Shown here: positions 1-10,150 of the stretch, piece by piece
Numbering within the stretch: the first letter of the stretch is position 1
Layout: the number at the start of each line of letters is the position of its first letter
NCBI GenBank assembly: GCA_002989075.1
Contig: PSQN01000004.1
Coordinates: forward strand, 62,001 to 126,000
Length of the DNA: 64,000 nt
Source: Arthonia radiata
Lineage: Eukaryota > Ascomycota > Arthoniomycetes > Arthoniales > Arthoniaceae
Direction of reading: 5' to 3'
Made by a program: the position numbers and the translations under genes
Notes under the pieces: generated by a model
The model's database searches: none
What the model was told of the DNA's origin: nothing
What the model saw: only the letters and a program-made list of their open reading frames with translations

Positions 1-1165
1 GCAAGTGTACGAGAAGCTTGAACGTATGGAACTGATGGTGTGCGGGGGACGTTCTGCGGATGTCGGTGTGGGTGGTTTATGCCTGGGTGGTAGGTATATG
101 ATGTTTACTGTGTGCTAGCTTCAACTGATCTATTCCTAGGCGGGCTGTCGTTCTTTTCGCCGTGCAAGGGCTTTGTGTGTGATTCGATAGCCGAGTACGA
201 GCTCGTCCTAGCTGATGGAAGCATCGCCACTGTCAACTCGACGACGCATGCGGACCTCTTCCTAGCCCTCAAAGGCGGCAGCAACAACTTCGGCATAGTC
301 ACAAAACTCGTGTTACGCGTATTTCCCTTCCCGCAGGGCAAGCTATTTTTTGGGTCCACCATCCACTGGATCTCCACACTCCCACAACATGTTGATGCCT
401 TTCTCCGCTTCAGCAACCCAGAAACGTATGATGAATATTCCGGCGTCATCCTCGCGTTGCTTTATAAGTCGTCCATTGGCGTTCCGCTCGTCGCACCGGG
501 TTTATCGTACACCAAGCCTGTGGAGAACCCGCCGGCGCTACAGCCATTTCTTAGCATTCCACGTCTCTGGAGCTGGGCCAAGACAAAGCGAATAAGCGAT
601 GCGGTTAGAGAGATCGGGTCAGGCTCGCCTCGGGGGTTGCGGTGAGTGATGCCACTGTCTTCTGTAGCGCCACTGACGCATGGAAACTAGCAACGTCTTC
701 CAAACCACCACCTTTGAACTGAACCTCGAGATGCTACACTTCGTTGGGACGATGTTCAACGCCTCCTATCCCAAGGTCAAGGCACGCAAAGGCATAAGTT
801 GGGCAGTCATTCTCCAGCCACTTCCGCCTTCCACGACTGCGCATAGTCATTCCAACAACGCGTTGGGGATCTCAACGAAAAAAACGCTCGTCAACGTGCT
901 CTTGAACGCGACGTGGAGTCGCGCCAGCGACGACGAGATAATCAGCAGAGTGGCAGCCGAGATGTTCACAGCGATCGAAGATAAGGCCCATGAGCTCGGG
1001 GTATATCACAGGTACAAGTATCTGAACTATGCGGCTAGCAGTCAAGACCCGATCGCCGGCTACGGAGAGAAGAATAGAGAGATTTTGAAGGGCGTGAGCC
1101 GGAAGTATGATAAGCATGGCTTGTTTCAGAAAGGATGCGTAGGGGGCTTCAAGGTGTTTCCATGA
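1..1165 (+). CDS. FAD-binding (PCMH/BBE-type) oxidoreductase, 5' partial
   Basis: This is the C-terminal part of a flavoenzyme of the vanillyl-alcohol oxidase/BBE class; the start lies outside the window. Exons are <1-89, 140-641 and 691-1165, with first complete codon at base 2; the introns (50 and 49 nt) keep frame. The first exon junction rebuilds the family motif GGLCLGGGLSFFSP, followed by a CDS...YELVLADGS stretch and LKGGSNNFGIVT, both typical of the FAD-binding fold. The end carries the BBE-like YGEKNREIL...YDKHGLF and closes with GGFKVF. Around the visible motif there is no Cys of the bicovalent type, so FAD is probably held by a single bond or not covalently. Substrate is unknown. 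No signal peptide can be judged. Confidence 0.85.
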
Positions 1166-2863
1166 AGTTTCATGGCAAATTGGAGCCGTCAAACTGTCTT
1201 TCAACAGCAGTGTCCGGATAATGTGGAGACTGCTATTCGCTTATCCCACCGCAAACGAGCTGAGAAGCTTGGGCAGGAAAGTCATCCGTCAGCAAGTCTG
1301 AGAAGCCAGCGAGTTCGTCGGTATGGGAGAGGAACAAATGTGCTGAACATTAGCAGCGGCATCTTGGGGAGTCGTTTCCCAGAGAAATGAGCGATGGCAA
1401 GGAGACAAGGAAAGGACATGAAGCTTGGAAGGAGGGAATACCGTAGAAGCAGTGTCACCGGTGTCCTAGGTGCATCATCCACTGTATCGTCCCATCTCGT
1501 CCAACTCTTCAGACCTTCTGTCTTCTCTTTCCCTGCTTCCTGGCTTTACTCGCCCTCGGAGCTGTCATGGCTTATCGTCAGTGACGGGCCAGCTTCTTCG
1601 CTCTGCGTCTGACCCCCGCTTTTATCTAAACCAGACTGCATAGTCCCAGTCTTATAGCTGTGAGTATATCGTATTCAATGGACGTAAAGACGCCATAGCA
1701 TTATATTGCAGGGGATCTGGCGCTTCAATACGCCGACGTTCAACTCTCTTTAAAGCTGAGATAACGCATGCCAAGCGTCGTGAAGCTCGCACGTGGAGGG
1801 CGACCTGTATCACGATGATCTCATAGATATGGTGCAGTGCTCATTGCTCGCGTCCCGCTCGTGCACCGCCGATTATGTCTGCACGAGGACGATCAGGCTT
1901 CATGTGAAGGGAGTGGCCTGCAGTCACTTCCGATGTCGTCCTGGCGGGAGAATCCTGGGTTCATGCCGTATGCGTCAGGGTGGGTTGCTGGTTCGCAATC
2001 GATCTATCATGTTGAGAACATTGGCAGTGAGTAGCTCTGCAGCAAGCAAACATCAATGTTGCAAGGTTTCTCAGACTACTCCGTACGTCAAGGCTCTCTG
2101 CGGGTTGCTGCTCTTATGGTCTGGCGGCTTTCAATGCCGAGACGCGAGTGAGCTTACCCACCTCACTGCATGAGAGTGGAGGAGCGCTCCGTAGAAACAG
2201 CGTGCATCAGATACCGAGTAATGACGGATCTTCGATCTCCTTGTGGCGGCTGGGAAAGATAGGGCGCGACGACGACGCAAAGAGGAAAGCATGATAGCCG
2301 TTCGCTGTTAGCGTGGCGCTAATGCCAAATATCCCTGCATCCGCGCTGATCGCGCCACAGCCTGCGCCACACTTGGAAATCCTCCGGGCGATCCTTTCAT
2401 TCCCCACGAGCACGCTCTGCTTCTCTTTCGCTTCAAAATACAGCAACAAGGCTGATGTGGACATCAAATTGCTGTCTGGCGTTGAGACCTCCTTAGGCAA
2501 TGATGCACATCTGAATAGAATGTACAAAATCCCGCAATCTCCGCGACAATTGTGAGACAAGGCTCTGCTCATTTCCCTGTTTCCCACTTCGCGCATTGTT
2601 GCCAGGGCACGCGTCACGCGGCGTCATACGCAATTAAATTGCCCTGATTAGACCTGCCTCGATCGTGTTTGCCTCCTTGCGCGCGCTTCTTGCTTTCCTG
2701 CTCCTTTCTTCACCCAACTCCGCTCGTTCTCCTCCATACATTGCTCGCCTCAGCCACATCCACAAACAAACAACACTCTCACCCACATATATTCTGAGCA
2801 TATTCGTCAACAGAATTCGCTCATCCAACTCCAAACACCAAGCTCCACGCAAATCCAGCCACA
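1166..2863. other. Intergenic, no gene seen
   Basis: About 1.7 kb with only short, low-quality reading frames on both strands. None has a recognisable domain or plausible splice continuation. The last 200 bases become pyrimidine-rich and belong to the promoter of the small gene that follows. Confidence 0.6.
2686..2800 (+). promoter_or_regulatory. Pyrimidine-rich leader and TATA-like box
   Basis: A CT-rich stretch (about 2686-2740) and an ACATATATTC sequence (about 2787-2797) precede the ATG at 2864. CT-rich tracts upstream of the start are common in well-expressed filamentous fungal genes. Assignment is inference. Confidence 0.3.
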
Positions 2864-3158
2864 ATGGGTCTCGGTCAATGTGTAAGTCATTCACTCACGC
2901 GCTCTGCCGCCGCGCTGCATCCTGTCGCTGTCCAACCGATTCAAACATCAAGTAGCTGACATCCAACAGTTCCGAAGCACCGTCAACGCCATCGGCGGAT
3001 GCATCATGGGCATCATCAACACCATCATTAGCGTCATCAAGGCCATCTTCAACGGCATCGCCGCCTTCTTCTCCATCATCATCGGCTGCATCGTCAAGGT
3101 CCTCACTTGCGGCAAGAGCGGTCGCACCAGGCACTCTACCAAGGTCAGCGCCGTCTAA
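2864..3158 (+). CDS. Small hydrophobic membrane protein, 68 aa
   Basis: Two exons, 2864-2881 (six codons, MGLGQC) and 2970-3158, with an 88-nt intron (GTAAGT donor, CAG acceptor). The product is 68 residues. Residues 7 to about 53 are almost wholly hydrophobic with repeating I/F/A/G and regularly placed Cys (IGGCIMG, IIIGCIV, LTCG), followed by a short basic tail (KSGRTRHSTK). It resembles a widespread but uncharacterised class of fungal microproteins with Gly/Ile/Cys-rich helices and a terminal TCG-x-GR-x-RH tail. Gly2 and Cys6 would allow N-terminal acylation, but the site lacks the usual Ser/Thr. The protein probably inserts in a membrane as one or two helices. The first exon is so short that ordinary ORF searches miss the gene. 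Confidence 0.8.
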
Positions 3159-4167
3159 GCGAATGGCGCAAGGATATCGACGAAACAGAAGCCGATTCTG
3201 AAGCAGTAGGGACACGGACCAAGTCTAGTGTCACATTTCATGGCGTTTGGGGAGATAGCGCAGGCAGTTCACGGAGCTTGACGCAGGATGCAGCGGCTTT
3301 CAGATGATACCACTTCCATTTTCTGGCGTTCTGCGGACTCGAGGGCATCTGTGCCTACGAAGCAAGCTCGTAGCTGCGTTTCTTTAAGGGAACAGTAGTT
3401 CCAATGCTACTATAGGTCCTACAAGTTTAATGTCCGGTATTCAGCGCCTTTGTTGTAATCACTCCCAGAGCTCTTACACCCTGTTGCAATAATGATGGAG
3501 CGCCTCACGGTCATGCTCATCCATGGAGACGCACGAATGCTCAAAGGTACTCTGTAAAAGGAGATATTCCCGTTTCAATGGTTGCACTAACCGCATCCGG
3601 ACGCGTACCTCCATTGACACGGCACGGGTACGATTCGTGAACCCACCACCGAGCACACGAGTACGCAAATAGCGTGTCATCGTCCATCTTCTCGTTCTTG
3701 TGCTCATGAACAGTCAAAAAGCAAAACGTACACAAGGAAGGATTCCCACGTCGTCACCGACCGCAGTACTAACTCCCCGCTACCGTGCTTAGATAAGCGA
3801 GAGCGGACGGGATCGCTCGTACCACGGTGCTATGTGCGTACATGGTGTGCACGCTTTCTAATAAAATATATCAAATGATACAATGCATGGTACCAGTACG
3901 CGCAATCAGGATAACCCCACTTGCACACGCGCGCCGTAGCCCACTAGCAGAGAAACAGCAATCATACAATGATCTAGCAGACACGTGCTCTAAGTTCGTA
4001 GGCTCAATCACCTGGAGAAGGTAAGAGGTGTAACTTGGTGCCTAAACGGCTGTTCTCGTCGAGGTAGCGAGCAGCTGCGTATCGCGCTTGCCATCTTCGG
4101 AACCAGGTGGCAAGCGGTACCTCGATCCTATTTCACCGTTCGAGAGCATGATGTCCCTTCAATATCT
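3159..4167. other. Intergenic, no gene seen
   Basis: One kb between the small membrane-protein gene and the hydrolase gene. Reading frames are short and featureless. It should hold the 3' UTR of the first and the promoter of the second. Confidence 0.55.
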
Positions 4168-5196
4168 ATGAGGGCATTCTTCCGAAATTCGAGTTTCCGC
4201 AACATCGCCAAGTTCACACGAGATCCCCTGTCGGGCCGGTCTCTTTTACTACAACAGAGGGCTATACTGTCAACAGTGGCAGCCGCCACTGACTCACTCT
4301 CTTCCGACGCTCCTCTGCAGCAACCGCACAACCCATCTACACTCCTCGATAATAACTCTCTGCATCATGCGCCACTGGCATCAAACCTTCAGAAATCCGT
4401 AAAAGCCAACAAACAGCTCTGCAACATCAAGCCACTCTCCCTCAACGTCAAGCTTGACGATCGTCCCGGCCCTGTCGCTGGCATGCTCCACGTTCCCCAG
4501 AACTATCGGCGCGAGCAGCACGAAGGCCGTGAGAAGACGGCTGCCATCCTCCTGTCAGGAGCTTCTGGTGGTGTGGTAGGCCCAAGCTCAATCTACCTGT
4601 CGATGGCGGACAAGCTCGCAAGCCTGCGGAAGGGCATCCCAGTGTTACGTTTGGACTACCGATATCCAGCGCAAAACAAATACTGCGTCAACGATGTCAA
4701 AGCTGCAATGACCTATCTGGAGAATGGATACGGCGTTTCGCGATTCGTGCTGGTAGGATGGTCCTTCGGCGGCGCGGTGGTTTACACTCTCGGTGGCTCT
4801 GATGATCGTGTCGTGGCGGTAGCGACAGTGGCTAGCCAGACGGCCGAGACGAATGGTATCAAGTCGATGGCACCGAAGCCGGTGTTATTGCTGCACGGAA
4901 CTGAAGACCAGACGCTCCGCTCGAGCTGTTCGCAACAGCTATATGATGCGTATGGTGCAAAAGGATCGAGAAGGATTGAATTCTTCCAAAGTGATGATCA
5001 TGCCTTGAAAAAAGCAGTGAAAGCACCAACCAAGGCGGAGGGTATGCTTGGGGACTTCATCATGGAGAGCGCTGGAGTTGAGATCGGCGAGGACGAGCAG
5101 CGAGAGGTTATGGCTCGAGATATCGTTGAGCCTGGTGACCGCGTGGAAAAGATGATCCAGGGCGGTGATTCGCAGAAGCCCGAGAGTACCGCGTGA
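4168..5196 (+). CDS. Alpha/beta hydrolase, possibly mitochondrial
   Basis: A single-exon gene of 342 codons encoding a serine hydrolase of the dienelactone-hydrolase-like alpha/beta fold. The nucleophile elbow is GWSFGG with Ser199. Asp247 (HGTEDQT) and His278 (DDHAL) complete the likely triad, in the right order and spacing. The first 45 residues are rich in Arg, Ser, Ala and Leu with few acids (MRAFFRNSSFRNIAKF...), like a mitochondrial presequence, and the domain proper starts near residue 85. After the catalytic His there is an extra acidic C-terminal tail of about 60 residues. The substrate cannot be told from sequence. The first ATG of the frame is used. Confidence 0.85.
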   Translation: MRAFFRNSSFRNIAKFTRDPLSGRSLLLQQRAILSTVAAATDSLSSDAPLQQPHNPSTLLDNNSLHHAPLASNLQKSVKANKQLCNIKPLSLNVKLDDRPGPVAGMLHVPQNYRREQHEGREKTAAILLSGASGGVVGPSSIYLSMADKLASLRKGIPVLRLDYRYPAQNKYCVNDVKAAMTYLENGYGVSRFVLVGWSFGGAVVYTLGGSDDRVVAVATVASQTAETNGIKSMAPKPVLLLHGTEDQTLRSSCSQQLYDAYGAKGSRRIEFFQSDDHALKKAVKAPTKAEGMLGDFIMESAGVEIGEDEQREVMARDIVEPGDRVEKMIQGGDSQKPESTA

Positions 5197-5298
5197 AGCG
5201 GTAGGAGTCGAGTGGCCATCTCGTCCACAAGCACATATGTCGTTATTGACGTAACAATTACGTCCGACTTTGAACCCGCTCCAATCCATCGTACACGT

Positions 5299-6972
5299 TC
5301 AACCCCACATTGATTCTATCTTTGGGCGTGTTTTCGGTAGGATAGGGTAACGCGCTGGTGCTTGCTGAGGATTTTTCCAGCCAAGTTCTTGCCTCAAGAA
5401 TTCTTTGAGCGCCAATTTGACTTGTGCAGTGACAATGTTCCAATAATCTCGATCGTCTTTATAAGAGACTCCGTTAGGACTATTGATTGACCGCACCTTG
5501 GAGTTTGGATGATAGTGACCCAGACTTATGACGGAAACTCTTGCTCGTCTTGCTTGTCTTTCCGGATTGTCCTGGTCTAAAAACGCAGTGATTTGTTCAA
5601 ATTTACGGCGAATGTACTTGTCGAAAACAATGATGTAATCGTACCCAAGGTAATCCATTGTGATGCCTCGCGCCGGATGCGTCCTTGCAGTCGCTTGAAT
5701 ATTGTCTCGATGCTCGAACGAAAATGTGTTGTTGTTAAATAAAGCGTCCAGAGCAATCTGGTCAGGACGGGTACCCGAGGGCTTCGTCGTGATGTCATAG
5801 GCCTCTTGAGCCGCACCAACGTCGCCAACGCCTTCCACCTTGATGCCCGCTGAATGAATACGTGCGAGTGGCCAGTAGCCCTGAACGCGCTGCGTTATGT
5901 GGCACAGCAGCTATGCGTAGCATTGCGCAATGACGGCTCGGCCGGTATCGTGTTTGCCTAGGAAAAGGACGTTCTTGCGTGCCTCTGCAAGGTCCCCGAC
6001 CTCACCGAAAAGCTTTAGTTGTGTACCTCCTTTGTTCTGGCTTCTTGTGTCTAGCCGTGGGCGACGTGTAGTAGACGCTTGGACTACCTCTGGGTCTGTA
6101 CTCTCAGAAAGCGGTTGCATCACGTCCGGTTCCAACGCCTTTGATTGAGTTTTCAGGGTCTCGTGCCCAGATGCGGTAACAGAGGCTTGCAATGTCGGTG
6201 TCACTCCTTTGTTGTGTCCTCTTGTGCTTTCTAGTGGAGTAATATGAGTAGACACTTGTACGGGCTTTGGATCTGTACTCTCGAGAGGCGGTTGCCCCAC
6301 CTCCGATTCCAATGTCTTTGACAGAGGTTTCACTGTCTCCGAGCCAGATAGCTCAGTAGAGGCTTGGAAGCCCGGTGCTATTGACCCTGGTGGATCATAT
6401 TTTGTCTCTATAGACGTATAGACATCTCGTTGCGAGCTCGGCAACTGCGTTTGGAGGTGCGCTTCCGTCAAGGGGGCCACATATGCGGGCCTTCCAGCGG
6501 CAGCCCGTGCTGCTGGTGCCACTGGCGCGGCCGAACCATCATTGATGGCAGCGAATATGACCCATCTATCCATTTGCGCCAACCAGTCGGATAATGACCC
6601 GCGATATCGTTGCAAGCGCTCACTCAGCGACCGAAGCTTATCAGGATAGGAGCGGAACCACGCCCATGTTGTTCTTTCGAGAAGGCCTTCTCTTGAATCC
6701 CATTTTCTGAATATGTCCAGTACTTGCTCGACGGCTTCTTGGATATCTTTGAGGGTAAGATTGAGCTTGCGCCGTGCGTACCGGGTATCGGCCCGCGAAA
6801 TGATCGCCTTGTGTTTTCTGAGGAATGAGTCTACGTCTTTGATGTAGAGACTGAGATCCTTCATGTCTTCTCCCATGCGATCGATCTGATTCCCAGCATC
6901 TTTGAATTTTCTGTACAGGTCAATTGTGATGTCAATCAATGTTTTGATGTCGCCTATGGCGGGGGCAGCCAT
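5299..6972 (-). pseudogene. STAND N-terminal domain fused to LMW-phosphatase-like domain, one in-frame TAG
   Basis: One continuous frame of 557 codons apart from a single TAG at 5911-5913. Residues 1-140 are helical (GDIKTLIDITIDLYRKFKDA...) and resemble the N-terminal domain of fungal STAND/NLR-like proteins (Helo-like class). Residues 202-260 and 261-318 are a tandem linker repeat (QAS...SG-ET-K...ESTDP...NKG). From residue 334 the sequence follows the low-molecular-weight tyrosine phosphatase fold: VLFLGKHDTGRA at the P-loop, then HSAGIKVEG, YDYIIVFD, SLGHYHP and a C-terminal helix. The catalytic Cys of the C-x5-R loop is replaced by Gly339, while Arg345 is kept, so the domain is probably not catalytic. 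The TAG sits in the helix after the P-loop, yet homology continues straight through it. No convincing intron removes it. A sequencing error or read-through is possible. No NB-ARC/NACHT domain is present. Confidence 0.7.
6019..6369 (-). repeat. Tandem duplication encoding two ~59-aa linker units
   Basis: Two adjacent units, 6193-6369 and 6019-6192, encode diverged copies within the linker of the STAND/phosphatase-like gene. Shared anchors are QAS, SG-ET, K-LE/ALE, ESTDP, VQ-ST and NKG. They look like an internal duplication of a Ser/Thr/Pro-rich disordered segment. Confidence 0.75.
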
Positions 6973-7758
6973 TTGAATGGGATGACGGCTATTGCGTATT
7001 TATCGCAAGACTACTGTTTCTGCCCACCGCCTTTACATTCAGGGTCGAGGTTGGAAGCCGGAAAGAAAGTAAAGGAGCTGGCAGCCATTCTGCCTTGCTG
7101 AAAGCTTGGGCGTACAGAGTGGGGTTTTGGTGCAGCACAACACTGACAATTGTACTTGTTTCACGAGGACGTTTTGATCTTTTTTATTTGTTGAGATGGA
7201 AGAGTCTCTTGTCATGGCCACTATGTTCAAGTCTACTCGCAGACGAAGATTACTTGCTGCACATCAGGGTAGCGCACCTCAGTCATGACGGTACGCCGTG
7301 GATGCAGGAAGCCTGCAAGGTCTGACAGCCTTGTCGTTTGCACAGCACCACGTCTGAGCGGCGCATGTGCATCGAGAAGGGAATGGGATGTGAACCAACA
7401 TCGCCATAGACGGTGGAGCGGACAAAAGAGACCATAGAAGAAGCCGTGAGTTATGGCTCAGAGCATTCACGCATTTGATTCTGTACCTCTTCATGTTCCT
7501 TTTAGCGGCCTGCTTGCCGGCACTGCTCTGGAACGATCGGCCGGGATGCGATTGTAACGGGCGTGGATGCTAGCTGTTTGTGCAGAAACATTTCTCTGGA
7601 CGAGATGGCATGTCTTGGCAACGATCCCGGCGGAATGACGCATGTTGGCTGGACTCGCAACGGCTGCTTTCTTCAATGCTTGGTCCGTCTCAAGCTCGTC
7701 GTCAATATGTCGCGCCCACCTGCTCACCCTGTCGCCAATCTGCTAATCTGTTCGACCC
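6973..7758. other. Divergent intergenic region
   Basis: About 790 bases between the minus-strand STAND-like gene and the plus-strand DUF3292 gene, so it should contain both promoters. No coding frame of quality and no repeat stand out. Confidence 0.55.
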
Positions 7759-9847
7759 ATGAAACCCGCCGCCGCCATCAAAGTCAAGGACTGGGCGAGC
7801 GCTACAAAGACCCTACCTAGAGAAGACGGATCCGGGTTCAAAGACCATGAGAACAGCTTCCCTGGCATAACAGATAGCGCTGCTTTTTCCGCAGATGCAT
7901 CCCCCCACAATCAAGAAGACGAGCAGCGGTCGCGCAGCCAGAAGATTGGCGATGGCGCGCGTAAAGTTGGCCACGCGATCGCGCATCCCAGACAGGCAGC
8001 GAAAAGCCATGCAACAAGCAAACTTCTGGCAACCGAGCGCCCCTGGCTGAAAGATCAAGTCAACGCCGATCAGACATGGCTCGACGCGCACGATCAGCTG
8101 GATGCGGCCGACGAAAAGCTTCGCGGCGGTTCCTTCGACGCAGGGCCTGATGGCTTCAAGCCGCCTGTCAAAGAGCTGGAGGACGCAACGCACAAGCAGG
8201 AGGAGACACTGGAGAACGTTGAGGAAGAGCGCAAGCAACTACACGCTGGATGGCACATGTCCAGATATGTGACGAGAGCTCGGGTGATCCGCAAGGGCGA
8301 GCTAGCATTCCCACCAAAGCGGTTGTATGAGCAACATGATCCCCAAGGGCGGTACATTCGCACAGACTGGATACGGTGGATTGGTCACGTATGCACACAG
8401 TGCAAGAGCGCAGATGATTGGCAAGCATGCTGACTGCTAATGTAGATTATGTTCTGGGCCTGTCAAGATTGCTCAATGCACTACATTGATCCGACAAACG
8501 AGGTCCCTTATGATCGCGACGTCCTTGTCAGCCAGATCGAGCGTCTCCTAGTTGCTTCCGAGGCATTTCAATTGTGGTGGATGCGCGTGCGCAAAGTGTA
8601 TTCATGGGAAGATCCGTGGTTGACGGCGAGGTGGCTGATACTCTTCTTGGTGCTCTTGAAAACGGGTTATGTTATGACCTTCTACGTGAGTACTCTTGAA
8701 ATCCTCTTCGTTGACCTTGACTCTGACTGTTGTGGCGAGCAGTGGGGCTATCTTCTGTTCTCAGTCGTTACAAATCGCACTGGCAGGCACACTCGCCACT
8801 GGATGCGCGATTCACACCAGCGTGCACACGAGGCCACGAAACGCGCATCAATGCTCAGTGAGTTGGTCGTCAGACACGGTCAAGAACACTGGCTCGAGCC
8901 AATGCTCGACGAGTTCGGGCCTTGGCTTCAGCTTCAAGTCGGGGATGTAGCAGACTTTCTGGAATCGACGGCAAACTACTATGATTGGCGCAACGTTACC
9001 TCAACGACTTCAACATGCATTGCATATGTCGCGCTGTTCTTGGTCTCAGCGATACCGCGATTAGACTATAGCATCAAGGTGTTCTGGCTCGCGGGAGGCC
9101 TGTATTTCTTCTTGAGCCGACCGATATCGACGAACTTTCCTAGGTTCAGACACGCAGTCGACCCGATGAGATGGATGTACTGGGATAGCCCAACATCCTG
9201 TGAGTCTTTGTTCTGTCGTATCTGCCACGCGGAAGATAGGGTGCTAACGCATTCGTATAGCTGAGCTCATATTCAGCTATTTGCGCACTCGCGCATGGAA
9301 CTCGATGGCGCAGCAAGGCGTGCCGCTTCCCATCGATGACCTCGAATTGTCGGATTCCGAAGATGAAGCTTTCGAGGACGCCGTCACGAGCTTACCCGCT
9401 GGCACTGCCAAAGATGTTCATGACAATAATGGACCGGCTGCAGCTACTATCGTCTCATTTTCCGCTCGCTGGGAGGGCCGCAGCGGAATGCTAGAGCTAA
9501 CCTCTCATACCATTCGCTTCGTCGAGCGTTCTCGGTTTTCCAAAAGCGGCGCGAGGTGCTGGGAGCGTCGATGGTCACACATGCTTGAGGTACGAAAAGG
9601 CAAGCGACCAGGTAAACCAGGAAGCAGACGCCCGCCACACGCCCTTGTCTTATTGTGGCGCGAGCATCTGAGTGCGCATCAAACACCCTCTGAGATGTCT
9701 CATGCCGCACATCCTGATCATGTTGATGAGCTTTATGGCATGACTTTCGATGCACGCAACGATGCGTTCAATGCCATCATCGGCATATCAGGTGCGTGGT
9801 GGATGGAGCTCCAGCCCGAGCCAAAGGAGCAGGATAGGATGCATTAG
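7759..9847 (+). CDS. DUF3292 family membrane protein
   Basis: Four exons: 7759-8388, 8446-8685, 8743-9199, 9261-9847, giving 637 residues. All three introns (57, 57 and 61 nt) have consensus ends and a GCTAA- or CTGAC-like branch site. The first 210 residues are charged and disordered, with a coiled-coil-like segment (KELEDATHKQEETLENVEEERKQ, split at about 155-180). Hydrophobic helices follow at about 272-290 (WLILFLVLL) and about 395-440 (AYVALFLVSAIP...VFWLAGGLYFFL). The C-terminal part (SARWEGRSGMLEL...IRFVER) resembles a GRAM/PH-like fold. The overall order matches the fungal DUF3292 family, whose function is unknown; a membrane-contact or lipid-related role would fit but is inference. 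Confidence 0.85.
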
Positions 9848-10150
9848 ACACAGCATGTCCACGCAAGTGGCTTGAGGGTTTAGCGGTAATGTATAGATGT
9901 GATACCCATGGAATGAACAGCGCAACACTTTTACAGTCACAAGCTTACAAGAACCGGAAGCGAACACCAATGCAGTGATCCGTCTGAACCCCAGATCAGG
10001 GTCAATTCTTTGCTGCTTTACGCTTTTGCTACATCACTCGCGAGATGAGTGGTAAGCACTCACAGCGTAGGCACCCTAACGGTGCTCACGCAGCGTCTGA
10101 ACTTCACCATCTGAATTAACGCAACGCGACGACGTGAGCCACCTGCGATG
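9848..10150. other. Convergent intergenic region
   Basis: About 300 bases between two convergent genes, most likely only their 3' UTRs. Nothing else is seen. Confidence 0.5.

Noticed and set aside
2207-2617. Minus-strand open frame of 136 codons
   Set aside because: No recognisable motif and no supporting splice sites or neighbours.
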